Source of the DNA: Osmia lignaria lignaria
Taxonomy: Eukaryota; Arthropoda; Insecta; Hymenoptera; Megachilidae
DNA length: 64,000 nt
Assembly (NCBI RefSeq): GCF_051020975.1
Contig: NC_135044.1
Coordinates: forward strand, 2,358,501-2,422,500
Direction of reading: 5' to 3'
The position numbers and the translations under genes are program-made. Numbering within the stretch: the stretch's first letter is position 1; every line of letters begins with the position of its first letter. A model generated the notes under the pieces. The model was given only the letters and a program-made list of their open reading frames with translations. It was not told where the DNA came from and searched no databases. Of the stretch, positions 23,394 through 35,024 are shown piece by piece.

Positions 23394-23470
23394 TAGTGTT
23401 GCGAATGAATTCGCGATTGTTATTAAATTTTTTACTTTTTTGCATTTATTAAATTAGTGGAAGTAACTAT

Positions 23471-23816
23471 GACTCACATTCGGTGGGAATCCATTGCTAG
23501 TCAAGGATTCCGCGGCCTAAGACCGTGAACACCATCTCTGGGAGATATACCCATGCATTACTAGGCCTTTGCAGGCGCAGCTTTAGAATACGGAACATAT
23601 GAAAATATGTTACCATATTCTAAACTGTAGTCCTTTTGTCTATACTATGGGCGTCCGTCAATCTGACACCGTTGGATGCAACGTGTTGGACGGGCGGGTA
23701 GCGCTCTTAGCGAAGGGGTGCACTCTGTCCTGGCGTTACGACGTCCAGGCGGGGTGGGTGGTATGTAGCGTCTGGCGTAAGTCTAGGGGGCGTGAGACCC
23801 TTCGTTGCCAGCCGAT
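23471..23816 (+). ncRNA. Structured domain, copy 2
   Basis: Hairpins read on the plus strand: GGAATCC 23487 with GGATTCC 23506. ATCTC/GAGAT at 23534-23546, loop TGG. GCCT/AGGC at 23565-23576, loop TTGC. A long hairpin at 23582-23624 has outer arms TTTAGAATA and TATTCTAAA, a GG/CC step, inner arms AACATAT and ATATGTT and a GAAA tetraloop. At 23652-23692 CGTCC/GGACG encloses CGTTG/CAACG with loop GATG. CGCT/AGCG lies at 23702-23712. CCTGG and CGT pair with ACG and CCAGG at 23729-23749, loop TACG. GTCT/AGAC lies at 23781-23798. Eight successive hairpins with small stable loops in about 310 nt, conserved in copy 1, make a strong case for a folded RNA. No known family was recognised. Confidence 0.65.
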
Positions 23817-24785
23817 GTTTTGTCATAGTTCAGAATGTTTGCAATTTTAAAATTAGTGTTGCGTGTGATTTCGGTTTGTTTTATAGGGTTTGCTTAGGGA
23901 TTGCTCTTATGGGCAGTCAAACTTTTCTTTTCAGGTTCCCCTGTACCCTCCCTCCCACTGCCATGCCCCCATTCTTTTTTCTTCCCATTTTTTAATTTTG
24001 AAAATTTTGAGCATTCGGTTATTGGAAATACTGTTAAATAATATATGAATTTAATGTTTTCAGGATATTATTAGATACGATAAAGTTTTAAAGAGAACTT
24101 TATTCAAAGTTTTATTTAAAATGGAAATTCATTTGATTTTTTGATGATTGGTGATAATTTATTTCAAGGAATATTTGTTCATTCGAGATAGCTTATTAAA
24201 TTTTTATTTTACTTTATTTAAACAAAAGTAGTGGATAATTGTTGTTCGAGTTGTTCAGTTTTAATTTTTGATCGCGATGTTTCGTTTCATGCTTACAGAG
24301 AAGCTAATTAAATTACTTTTATAAATTTTCAAATTCTTTTCCTGAAAAGCAAACTCCACTCATGATTTTCTTTTCAGTTTTTCCATTTACAATAAATTTA
24401 CATTTGAAAGGTGTATTGAATAATATAATGCAATAAAGTCAGGTAGAGTCATGGTTGTACGTATATTGCAGTAAAAGGCAGTTGTTTCAATTAAAATATT
24501 GTGTACTATTTGTCGCGAAAAGAATGAATATTAAATACAATAAAATGAAATAATTAATGTTCCTAACTCAAATCACTTAACTCAAATATATATTTTTCTA
24601 AATCTTTTTCTCTTTACTTTGGTACCGAAGTTTGCTTTTAATTCACATTTCGTATCAAATTGATTTTGAGTTATCAACAACCATTCAGACTTTTGTAAAA
24701 TTTTATTGTTACTAATGTATCTTGTTTCCAGCTATTAATTTGTTTTTGTCTTTATCTGGATTCAATTAATCAGTTTCTGTTACAG

Positions 24786-24817
24786 AGAAATATCTTTATC
24801 GGAAGTATGAAGTTAAG
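24786..24817 (+). ncRNA. Candidate 32-nt microexon
   Basis: Acceptor TTTCTGTTACAG and donor GTTAAG|GTATTC bracket 32 nt. The acceptor is of the same type as those of the exons at 17869, 19325 and 19569. It may extend the upstream locus or belong to a second transcript reaching 25.9 kb. Confidence 0.25.
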
Positions 24818-24861
24818 GTATTCAATTAACTAAAGTGATGTAAAAATGATTTAAAATTGTA

Positions 24862-25170
24862 CCTAATTCTTTTTAGTTTGTTTCGGGAAATATTCTGGTA
24901 AGAATCATCGAACCAACAAATGTGATACAGGTATTTGTTTATATCCTTTTAGATTTTTATATAGGCAGGTTGTAAGTCTATGGTTAAGGCAATATAAATT
25001 TTATTTTATTTTTTTAATTATGTTTAATTCTTTTTAGTTCTTTTTAGGAAGTATTGTGGATAACCAAATAACCAAATGTGGATAACCTAAGGATAACCAA
25101 ATCAACAAATTTATTATAGGTGTTAATTTATATTCCTTTAGATTTTTATATAGGCCGACTGTGAGTTAAT
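24862..25170 (+). repeat. Diverged tandem duplication with microexon-like centre
   Basis: Two related blocks, about 24862-24990 and 25025-25170, share CTTTTTAGTT, CAACAAAT, a TTATATTCCTTT-type stretch and GATTTTTATATAGGC. The first contains a possible 21-nt microexon at 24877-24897 (CTTTTTAG acceptor, CTG|GTAAGA donor). The second has several GGATAACC(AAAT) copies. It repeats the local habit of tandem duplication seen at 16.7, 19.3 and 22.5 kb. Confidence 0.35.
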
Positions 25171-25534
25171 AGTTCTGTAGGATAATTATATCTTAAAGAC
25201 CCTAGAGTTAAGTAATTGAATAAATATATAATTAAGTTTAAACACTGCAGTGTTTAATTAGGAAATTTTAGATTTAAGCGAATTTTTGTCGTTATACGAA
25301 CGCTCGTATTCTTAGTATTTACGATTAGATGTAAGACCAATATGCAATTGTATATTACTAATTACAGATCTGTAGTCAAAATGAAAAAATTGTAATGTAT
25401 TATTGAGAAAGAAAAATATAGGTAGGCAGGTAGTGAATAAAGATAATGCTCCTTTTGTTGTTCGTTTGCACAACAGTCGAAACGTTTTGCAAATGTGCAT
25501 CAGGAGGATGATGTTATTGAATAAAAATGAAAAT

Positions 25535-25612
25535 TTGCATAAATGGAGGGTGGATGGGACGAGGTAGGGCGGGTCTCCAAATCGCAGCAACCTCCTCGTG
25601 GTGAGACCTGGG
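25535..25612 (+). ncRNA. GC-rich fold-back segment
   Basis: Competing stems are visible: ACGAGG near 25558 with CCTCGT near 25592, and GGTCTC near 25570 with GAGACC near 25600. A GGAGGGTGGATGGG run precedes them. The segment stands out from flanking AT-rich DNA and resembles the style of the 20.4-23.9 kb domains, but it is single-copy here. Confidence 0.25.
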
Positions 25613-25758
25613 AAATCGTTATTATTTGATGACTAATTAATAACTGTATCATTATTTCTATGGTACATTTATTGATTATGCAGCAAATAATACGAGCGAA
25701 TTGGCTGCGAAATTGATGCTTTTTTTTATATTTAATCTCCGTTCTATATTTTTTTCAG

Positions 25759-25847
25759 GAACTAAGCCTTTGAGATTCTTCGATCAAACGTGGGCTGTTT
25801 TACCGACACGGAATTCGGAGTCGGCCTCAACGCTTGCATCGCCTAAG
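25759..25847 (+). CDS. Exon-like 89-nt block, possibly coding
   Basis: A strong acceptor, TATTTTTTTCAG, precedes 25759 and donor CTAAG|GTGTTA follows 25847. One frame is open throughout, TKPLRFFDQTWAVLPTRN then SESASTLASPK; the other two carry stops. It would need an incoming phase of 1. It could be a late exon of the 17.2 kb locus or of a separate plus-strand gene. No family was recognised. Confidence 0.35.
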
Positions 25848-25914
25848 GTGTTAGAAATGTATTTATTATTATATTATTTAGATATGACTATTATTAACCC
25901 CTTTGGAGGATGAA

Positions 25915-28420
25915 GTTTTTTAACACTGAACACGCTATGTTCAGATTTTGCCGAATAGTATCATCTAGTGTGATAAACTATCAATCAATGAGGGTTGAAA
26001 CCGATTGGGATTTCCGATAGTTTTCTCGTTTCCAATGATCAATTTCCGTACTTAAATGAGTAAAGGATAAAGAATAGCATCTTAGTTTTCTTCTGGTGTA
26101 GGTTTTATAAGCTTCCTGTGAGGTATTAATAATTGTTCATAATTATTTAATTACTTTAACATATCTAAGCGCCTACAGATGTAGTGCTGTTCGAACCATT
26201 TATCTTTTCCCTTTCGCATTAGTATCGGAGTTACATCCTGAAATAGTTGCGCGACCCACCTTGTCGAAGGGGGTGAAAACTTTCCAGTTTGGGAACTAAA
26301 TCTTATTCACTTTTCCTGCAGTATTTGACTTTATCGACGTAGAGTAATTTAGAAGAAGCTTCTTAATTTTACTTCCTACCACCATGAGCACTGTCAGAGA
26401 ATGTCAATCCATAGTTGGTATAGTAGGATGTGATACAAAAATGGTAAAAGACTGTGTAACTTACCCCACTACTGTGGAGTGGAAATTTATATTTCTTGAT
26501 AGATTTATCTTATTCCTAATCTGTGCTTCTATTTATCTGTAAAACGCACAAATTAATGCATATTTTATTAAAAGACAGGGTTTTTTATTTCAATAATTTC
26601 ATCATCTACTGCAAGATGGCTCTACTTACTATTTTCAAAGCGCGCATTCATAGAATTACAAATAATTCTCATATATTATTCAATAAATGCGTATTTAAAT
26701 CTTCAATTAATAATGTTTCAATGAAGTATATATATTTCAAAAATAAATCACAAAGAAGGCAATTTTTTCAGCTTCAAAGTGTTGCTCCCTTTTAAAAAGG
26801 AAGGAAGGGGATGAGGCTTACTATGCGTACAGGACTGCAATAATTATATAATAATAGTAATAATAATGTTAATTAAAGCTAATTAATCAGTAATGCATCT
26901 TAATTATATACATTTATTCCTCTGTAAAAATACAAATTAAATTAATGTAATGAAATTACATCCTTTTAGATTGAATGATCGAAGACATGTATGGAAATTT
27001 TGTTTCTCATTTCACATACATTTATATGCTTTCAAAGTTTCTCCGTTTGAAACCGGAAGCATTCTTATAACAGTTCGTATACTACGTTAGGCATACTTTC
27101 TATTCTTTTTTTTATGTCTAGTATGTTCTCATTATTCCCTTCCTTCCTTCTTCAAATTTATGTATCCGTTATTGTCTTACAATGTTTCTAATGAATCAAA
27201 GGGTACTATTAAAATTTGCCCAAAACTTTTTGCATTATTCATAATGTTCTATCTTGCAATCACGTTTTAATCAATTTCAATCATGATATATAAAAAGAAA
27301 TTCTCTCGTTCTACTGAAAATATGATGCAGAATTTATAACAAATTATGAGAGAACTGATAAGAAATCATACTTACAATAAACATTAAATCTATGACAATT
27401 GTTTAGTTATTAAAAATATTAATGGAAGATTTATGTAATCATTTTTATGAAACATATGTCCAAATTATCGAATCTTTAAATTTTTTCTATTAAGAAGCAA
27501 TATATTCCAACAACCAGTTTCATTTATTTTTCATAGAAAAGAAGAAGGAACTTTATAAAAATTCTTAGTTAAACATCTTTTTAGTGTGTCTAGATAAGGG
27601 AAGATACCGTTTGCGATCGGACATAAAAGTGACACGTGCAAGCAGGTGGCACCCGCATTCGATGAAAACGTAAAAATTCAAGAAAAAGAAAAAGTGGCTA
27701 AGTATACAACTGACCAATGATGGAAATTTAATTCGATGCTCATTTTAACCGAACGTTAACATGGTACTCGTTAAATTGCTATTCCCTAGCCTGAGTTGGT
27801 CGTTGTCATTACAGATAACATCGTGCAATTCAAACTTCTGTGACCCTAAAAGCACGTGAAACGTGTAAAGTCTAGTAGACGAAGACAGGTGCTTAGAGTA
27901 GGATAAATTAATTATAGTGGGGAAACATCGAGCTTTCAATTTCGCTTTAATTCTGTTCGTTGCTCGTAACGTAACAAGAGATGCGCATAATTTAAAGGGA
28001 TCTACATAATAGGATTTGCAAACGTGAATGTTTTAGTAGAATTTTATCTCCTTTTAAGGAAAGTTTACAATTTAAAGTTTAGAAAATAAAAATTAAAAAG
28101 AGGTCTAAAATGAAATTAATTAAATGCAACTAATAGTTCAAGGGTTGATACAATTGTTCGTTTCTGACATGCACTAATTAAATTACAAATTTAACCCTTT
28201 CATTTCCAAATTATTCAACAATTGTCAGGAAAATTATTTGTGTCTCGCTCCCCAATGTTCAGACTCTTGTTGTTTCTTTAATACCTTATCAGTGAATGCA
28301 ATTATTCTGAATCTTCGAAACGATCCTTGAAGAATCGAGTTATCTGCATATCCTTCCATCGACGATCTGAGGCTAACCATGATCACGTAATGATTCCCGG
28401 CCGCTTGTTTTCAGCGTCAC
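25915..28420. other. AT-rich stretch without a supported gene
   Basis: Only short chance frames. A minus-strand block at about 27745-27860 has a fair acceptor (GTGCTTTTAG) and a short open frame, but nothing to join it to. AT-rich simple repeats of ATA and TAATAA type occur near 26850. Confidence 0.4.
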
Positions 28421-28481
28421 AACGCGTATTTTAATGCAACAAAATTGCGGGTCTGCGGCCCAAGCAAGGGTGAATTTCATA

Positions 28482-29635
28482 CACCTGGATGATTTTATGC
28501 ACCTGTAGATCGGTACATGCCAGCTTTGTCGCCGGTAAAGTGGCAAGGTTAAATCGTATGATTGTAAACTTCAGAAGTACCGAAATGTGAGTGAGCGAAA
28601 GAGATGACAAAAGGGGTGGACGAGGGAGTGAGATAAATGAGGAAAATGTATTCAATGCATATTAATATTTTTCTCTCTGTACCTCCGGAAATATTTGTTC
28701 TGCTACATAAGTTTCGGTATAGATACGTATCCACTGCTAAAGGAACAATGAATAAACGAAAGGGTATGAGAGGAAGGTCAAGGTATAATTGAAGTGATTG
28801 TAGATAATTAGTGAAATAATTTGGCTGAAATTGGTCTTCTTGCAGAAGCTACTAATTGTAATGCATTTATTATTTTTGATTATACATTTTCATATATTAT
28901 ATGCATAGTATTGTCAAATTTGCTAATTTCAGTAATTTGATTTAAATTATTACCATTTATAATTTTGTAACATTTCGTTCCTCTTTTGAGATCGTGTTCA
29001 GACTATTACTCGAAAAATATTATAGAAATATATACCACGTAATTACTTGAGATTGCATTAGGTTTCACTGCAATGAATTACATTGCATTATATTGCAGTA
29101 CGTTACAATACATTAAATTACATTACATTGCACTTTACTATTAGTGCTTAACTGTAAATTCTTTTATATATTTATTACAAAAATTTATAATTAAAATATC
29201 AAAAACCTTTTGTGTTTACGTATTAAGAGTTCGAAAATTTAATAGATCTAATCTATCCTTTGGAATTGATATCCGGAATATGATACCTGGACATTAGAGG
29301 GTTAATGTTACATAATTCGTCAATTTCATCCAAGATGATCACGACATCGACACGCGACACGAAAAAAGAAAAATCATTTAGTGATTACACCTGCGTCGGT
29401 CAGCTTACACCTGGATATCAATGAGCCACTTCGAGAATCCAGGCCTATGTTCCTCTGCTTTTCGTATCGAAACACAGGAAGTAAAAGTAGGCAGTGGCGC
29501 ATCGAACGATATCCAGGTGAAACTCTCTGCGACCGTGCAGGTGAAGGAGAGCCCAGTTAAAAGGGCAGGGGAGACACGTTGTTAGTCGTGAAAAAGAGTA
29601 GGGGTTGAAGTCTCGGAGTTTAGCTAATCCAGGTG
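28482..29635. promoter_or_regulatory. Cluster of CAGGTG/CACCTG E-boxes
   Basis: Seven identical E-box cores occur: CACCTG at 28482, 28500, 29388 and 29408, and CAGGTG at 29514, 29538 and 29630. Five lie within 248 bp. This core is the preferred site of Snail/Scratch-type zinc fingers and of some bHLH dimers. The density in non-coding DNA suggests an enhancer. No open frame here has matching splice sites. Confidence 0.4.
29060..29135. repeat. Imperfect ATTACATTGC microsatellite
   Basis: Repeated variants of ATTACATTGC and TTACATT across about 75 bp. No function is inferred. Confidence 0.5.
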
Positions 29636-30853
29636 GAAGAGAAAGAAACGAGATCAACGGATCTCTTCTTCCGCTTCTTTTTCTCATTCTGCGCTTTCCG
29701 TCCTTAAATTCTATCTCTGCTAATATCCCCACGCAACCATCAAATGTTATAAATTATAAATAACTGATAATTACAAGTAATAATTTAAGTAATTTACAGC
29801 CTTAAAATTTTGCCAGCATTCATAACAACAAAATATAATAATTAAGTAATAACAGGAAACTGGACGAGGAGGAAGTGGTTGACGAAACGTTCTAACGTAA
29901 GATCACGAAAAAAAAAAATGGAAGAAGGGTAGAATGAATTACGACGTAATCAACGATCGTTCGTCATCCCCCTTTTAATAAAACAGTACGGTTATACGAG
30001 CGTACTCGAGCTCCGACACGATTCGTCATAAGTATTCTCGTCCTTCGAAGGATCGATGAATATTTATCTCCCGTATGAAAGCGACAGATACGTTCCTCTT
30101 TTTCCTTCCTTTTTTTCCTTTGATATTCATTAGACGTTTACGCCACGAGGTAGAACCTTTACGAAGCATGGCCCATTAGGACGAGAGGGAACGGGTTAGA
30201 GCTTTCGGTTCCTTCGATAAAAGAAGATCACGAAGTCGCAGCTGTCGCTCTCTCAGCACCTGCCTCTCCTGCGATCAATCCTCTTTCGTATGTGTGCATA
30301 CAGGTATACTCTTCTACGTATAACTGTGTATAAGATTTGACTTGTTTACCTGCAGACTAGTAGAATGCACCATGAGTACGATTCTTCGATACATTATAGG
30401 AAATTGAATAAGAGAGCCAAACAAGACAGAATGTAAATTATTATATCGACAGTGTTTCATTAATTGAAGAACAGAAATTTTAAGAAGTCGTGATGAAAAG
30501 CTACAGTGAGTCCTCCGTATCCACGGATTGGGGTGTCCATTCGGGAAATGAAATTAATCTCAAATTCTTAAAGAAGAGATTTTTCTTCAAAAATGTTATA
30601 TATGAATAACAGAATATTATGGAATGATGTATTTTCACGGAACCATGATGAAAAAAGCGACGCGTAAGTGCAGGCGCACGCGCGCCATAGTGGAAGAAGG
30701 GGTGTTATTCATTTTTTTCTTTCCCTGGTCACGAGAATCGGCCTTAAGAGGCGAGGTAAGGTGGCGAACCATCTGCCCTCAGATTGCGTGGTCAGAAGAG
30801 AGGGACGAATAAAAATCAGGCCCGAAAGCATTACCCAGCTGGCACGCGTCTAC

Positions 30854-31018
30854 CTCGCAGCCATTATCTTTAAACAGGATCACATCGCGAGGACTCCATG
30901 GGATTTCTTCTTCTTTCTCTACCTCACCGGCCTGCTGCGCTTCTCCTTTCGGCCTATCCCGCTTATGCTCGTTTTGTTGTCCAGAAGCACCTGCTGCCAC
31001 CATTCCGGTGTTTTCATT
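30854..31018 (-). CDS. Candidate internal coding exon, acidic/basic protein
   Basis: Minus-strand acceptor GGCCTTCCAG (exon start 31018) and donor TGCGAG|GTAGAC (exon end 30854) frame 165 nt, exactly 55 codons, phase 0 to phase 0. The translation starts NENTGMVAAGASGQQNEHKR and includes EVEKEEEIPWSPRD; it is hydrophilic and low in aromatics. The overlapping plus-strand frame of 164 codons (30668-31162) is rich in Phe, Leu and Arg and lacks such features, so I prefer the minus strand. Both are unproven. Phase is compatible with a speculative gene starting at 47675 and passing through 43030-42916. Confidence 0.3.
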
Positions 31019-31239
31019 CTGGAAGGCCTTCGACAAGATAAATATTACTCATTCGAACTTAGCAGATCGCTTTCAGGAGTTTCCGTTTCGGAAATCATCA
31101 GGATTAGACAGGCTGACGACGATGTAAGAATTAATGAAGCTTACGGTGTGAAATTTGATTAGGTTGAATGATTTAACAGAGGTAGGGATTGAGAATCACG
31201 TGGCTGAGTATCGGATACCTTTAAATCTGCCAGTTCCCT

Positions 31240-34200
31240 TTGTATACGATGGCTTTTAGAATTGAAATTTGTGTCGAATAAGGGGATGTAGGGTGGTATA
31301 AATAATTGAAAGTATAAAATAGTAAAGATCCTGGGAAGAGAAACATCGACTTAAAATATTAACGTGAACAACGACAAATAGGTCGACCAGTTGCGAAAGA
31401 GTGTAACACGTTTCTCATACTTCTTCGTGCGTGCGTGGCAAACGTACGAAACTCTAATTAGAATATCGTTAACCTTCATTGTGCCAGCGTCTGTTTCACA
31501 AGTCGGGGTACAAAGAAAATTCAATTGCCAGTTAGAAGTATTTTCGAATCCAGTCTTTTGTGCGTGCGACGGAATGTAATCCTTTCTTTTCCCTGGTCTA
31601 AATCCTTCCTAATGATCTCGCGGGCAGTCCAAAAAGGAAACTGTTTGCCCGGTACCGCTAATGGTTGGGTTAGGCGATCTTTTTCTTTTCTTGCGCGAGC
31701 AAAGACCTCGCATCCGAAAATTGACCGACTTCGGGGAACAACCTCGTACGATCTGCAATTAAGAAACTGGCATTTCGAGACAGGTGAATTGCCCCTGCAG
31801 TGAGGGAAATTTTTTAACGAACCGTACAGAAACGTTGCGTGCAAATCGAGTTTTTGTAATGGGCAATTCGTTACTGAGCAGAGCTGACTAAGAATTAGAG
31901 AAATAAATATTTTAAGTAAAGGGATAATAATAAGTTTTAATTTATAAAGAAAAAGCTTAAATTTCGATGAAGTAATATTACAACAGGCAAATTTATTTTT
32001 AATCGACGTTTCTTCCATCTCATTCGATGCATTGTCTTGATATTATCGAACGTTTTATCTACTTGATTGCTTTGTAATTACAAGATGTAATTACATCTCC
32101 GACGTTTCCGCATCATTAACGTCTTTTTTATCTCCTTATGGCGGGTGCACCTTAATTAGCTATCAGAAAAAGAATATTTTGGTCACCTGGCATCATTTAA
32201 ACGGTTGCATATGTATATGTACAATTTAAGTAAAAAGACCAGTAATCATACGATTCATTATCAGTCTTTTCATGACCGAATCACATTCACTATCTCCTTG
32301 TAGTTTTCACGTGTTACGTTCATTCATCGTCGTAATTGGTTCTCTAATTATCCACGCGTATTAGTAAGTTGGACGTAGCACGCGGAAGGTGTAATTTCCG
32401 ACACGTATTTCCAACGGAAGCACGGTTTAGAATGATAAGTAGCATCGAGGTGTCAAGATAATCGATCGATCCCTCTTTCGATTGTCGTCCCTCGACTCGT
32501 CGTTCTGTTTAATTTCAAGTCGTGATGCCGATGAACGTTGTTTTCCATTCTTGGCTACAATTCGACAACGGTACAGCTTTCTTTTTCTTTCTGAATGAAT
32601 CGTTTTAAATGGTAATAAGTATTGGATAAACATTGTCAAAATAATATTAATGAATATCAGTGTTCTTCGTTTAAAACAAAAGCTATTCTCTTTTGTTAAC
32701 CTGATCGCAGTCTATCGCAGTAAAATGGTAAAATTAATAGCTGAACTTTGCTTTTCGATACGCATACAGAGACCCCTTTATAATCGTGTTACTTGGTAAT
32801 CGTGAACAGACAAGTCGTGAATTTTTCCATGGAATGACACATGTCCCTGACGTGTTCTTCGAGAAATACGATATACCTCTACCTATCATCTGTTTAAACT
32901 GCAAGAAAAAAGTTTCTTGACACCCTACGGTCGTTTCCTCAGATATCAACTACCTCGTTGCAATTTGCAACATATGCATTCATCCAAGATTGTACAAATA
33001 TTCATATCTTAAATACATTTGCCATATACATATGAAATATAATGAGATAGAATGCAACATAATTCATAATAATGAACATTGTTTGTACTCTAATGACCCA
33101 TATCTTATGATTACAGTATTTATTTAATAAAAATTAAAGTATGTCCAAAGACTTTATTTGTGACTACAATACGATAACAAATCTTTAACGATAAAAAAAT
33201 AATAATACAAAATATTTTGATGGAAATTCTTCTGTAACATAACTATTATAGCACCTTTTAGTATTCATTATTTATTCACTTTGTAAATTTGCATTTTAAA
33301 TATACTTTGACATTAGTTTCCCTTGTTTTTGATAATTGTTTGAATAATGTCTATTTCCTCATAAGTGTGATCAATGTTCCTTTACTTTTCTTTATTTATC
33401 CATTTATGATAACAGATTACCGATCGCAATAAAGATTACTAATTGACTAATAATTGAAATAAAATTTGATAAGATAAGTAGCGTAGTGTGTAGGATATGA
33501 TTTTGAATCAATGCAGAAGTTCTCGAACAAACCATTCAGCATGCAATGAAGGCTCGATAAACGGAAAACCAGTCGTCTCTGCGTCGAAGCAGTCTTGCAT
33601 TATTCAGTAGGCACTTTTCCTCTTGGAATTCTGACAAATGGGGCGACTTAGGTACCTATTGTCGTTCGCTAGTGAAAAGAAAGAGAAGCAGCTTCTCCTG
33701 TTCGTCACACATTGTACGAAATTTGTACAGATGCTGTGATGTGATAGGGTGTTGCGCGTACGAAAACCGAGACACTGGCAAATGAAAGAGGAGAAAAATT
33801 CTAAATAAATGCTAAGGTGAAACCGTGACAAAAGCAAGCAATTACGTTGCTAGGCATTTCGTTTCGACCAGCTACGATATTAATGTTAACACCCCTCGTT
33901 TGAATTCGTTTAGCATCACAATTACTACCCGATTCGTTTAAAATTCAGTAGCAAGAAATCCAGTAGTCGAAATACGACAATTCGACAATATTTTTATTTG
34001 CCACAGTGACATTCCAGAAAACCTAAAGGAATTCTCCAAATTCTCTGCTATTTTCTGCTAATTACAACAAAATTATGTTTTTTGGGGAAAGTCTGTTTTT
34101 TCTTTTTTTTTTTTTTTTAACAAATTGTGGAGCTGCGTAGTATACCTTTTTATGGTGACTATAAATTTGTCTTGACACATTCTACCCGCAATGCGTCACA

Positions 34201-34700
34201 ATTCTCACATTTCTCCTAAAGAAGAAAAAACACATTGAACTTTCTCTGATTTCCCAGCACCCTCACGGTTCAGGGGTGTCGTATTAGTCAGGAGAGGGAA
34301 AAAAGTGACCTAACGAAGTTCTCCGTGACTAAGAAACAGATGCTGGAGGAACATTCTCCTTGGACCCCATAGGACGACCAACGCGTGTGTTCCTCCATTA
34401 GTCATGAAAAATTTCTTTGCTCTAATACTATGATCAACCCCTTGCTGATCTTCGCATATCGATACGACACTCGATGCAAACCGAATAAACGTGATAAAGT
34501 ATGTTGTACAATTAACGATGTTGTAATGACACTGAAGCGATCGTATAACAGCTCTTCGCTATTTATCTTCTCCTCTTCTATAGTAGCATAGAATCATAGG
34601 CTTTGGTTAAAAAAATGTAAGAATTTAGTTGTTTTTCTGTCTTCACTTCATCATACTAAGTTCGACAGTCAACCCTATCATTGCAATATCATATATCACT
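31240..34700. other. Stretch without a supported gene
   Basis: Intron or intergenic. A GC-richer block at 31500-31810 carries open frames on both strands (92 and 165 codons) with no convincing splice pairs; a genuine exon there cannot be excluded. A long T run lies near 34100-34120. Confidence 0.35.
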
Positions 34701-34717
34701 AAATTAGAAGCATTCTA

Positions 34718-34914
34718 TTAACCCTTAAACAGTGAAGGTGGGTCAGTCGTGACCCAGACCTGCAAGAAAGTATAAAATTTAAAAAATTTACATTACTGAC
34801 TCCTGTTAGTAAATCAATAACAAGATAACACTCAATCATAATCAGCAGACATTATTGTTGATTTTTTAAGCTTAAGACTTTGAGTCATCAAACAGTCTAC
34901 TCTTGAAGTGTTAA
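34718..34914. mobile_element. TTAA-flanked MITE-like repeat, copy A
   Basis: About 197 bp bounded by TTAA at 34718-34721 and 34911-34914. The left end reads CCCTTAAACAG and the right end, reversed, CACTTCAAGAG. Inside lies the inverted repeat GGGTCA (34740-34745) and TGACCC (34750-34755), followed by AGACCTGCA. The same core and TTAA context recur near 56161 and 62774, which defines a small family. TTAA targets point to a piggyBac-type non-autonomous element. Confidence 0.45.
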
Positions 34915-34988
34915 GGCGCGATTTCTCAGTCGCAGTGTGTGTAACGATCCGACGCGACGGTATTTCTGTTTAAATCTCTGCAACTGGT

Positions 34989-35024
34989 GCAACGTGGTGC
35001 AAAGCATGGCGCAACGTGGTGCAA
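34989..35024 (+). repeat. Short direct repeat, period 22
   Basis: GCAACGTGGTGCAA occurs at 34989-35002 and 35011-35024, inside a small GC-rich block. Function unknown. Confidence 0.5.

Larger units (their letters stand above)
22238..23403 (+). repeat. Array of TTAGTGTTGCG mini stem-loop units
   Basis: Copies (start positions) lie at 22238, 22269, 22304 (degenerate), 22340, 22460, 22533, 22567, 22628, 22662, 22784, 22819, 22868, 22935, 23008, 23042, 23103, 23242, 23277, 23326 and 23393. Outliers are at 18837, 20424 and 23853. Thirteen are exact TTAGTGTTGCG; the rest vary mainly in the first half. After most copies, 8-15 AT-rich bases lead to CGC, CGCG or TCGC, so the GCG(A) of the motif can close a small hairpin while TTAGTGTT stays single-stranded. 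Example: GCGAAT at 23401 is followed two bases later by ATTCGC. Spacing is irregular (about 30-140 nt), so selection on the unit rather than simple tandem copying is suggested. Confidence 0.7.
20424..23863 (+). ncRNA. Putative long structured non-coding RNA block
   Basis: About 3.4 kb with no credible coding frame but dense RNA-like structure on the plus strand. It includes two near-identical structured domains (20472-20860 and 23471-23816), an array of TTAGTGTTGCG units (22238-23403), a tandem duplication, and several stand-alone hairpins at 21749-21768, 21804-21822 and 22090-22131. Orientation is taken from the upstream promoter and exons and from GAAA and GCAA tetraloops, which are stable only when read on this strand. 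It may be the long terminal exon of the locus or a separate RNA. A candidate polyadenylation hexamer AATAAA lies near 24432. Sequence similarity to RNase P, SRP, 7SK or telomerase RNA motifs was not apparent to me. The repeated, structured layout resembles nuclear scaffold RNAs in general form only. Confidence 0.55.

Noticed and set aside
20472..23816. Twin domains as telomerase RNA, RNase P, SRP or 7SK
   Set aside because: No template-like CCTAA repeat and none of the conserved core motifs I know for these RNAs.
30668..31162. 164-codon plus-strand open frame
   Set aside because: Phe/Leu/Arg-rich with no family signal. The minus strand of the same block has a splice-bounded 55-codon frame of more natural composition.
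31521..32018. 165-codon minus-strand open frame
   Set aside because: The second half runs through AT-rich Lys/Leu/Ile sequence typical of non-coding DNA, with no clear splice pair.
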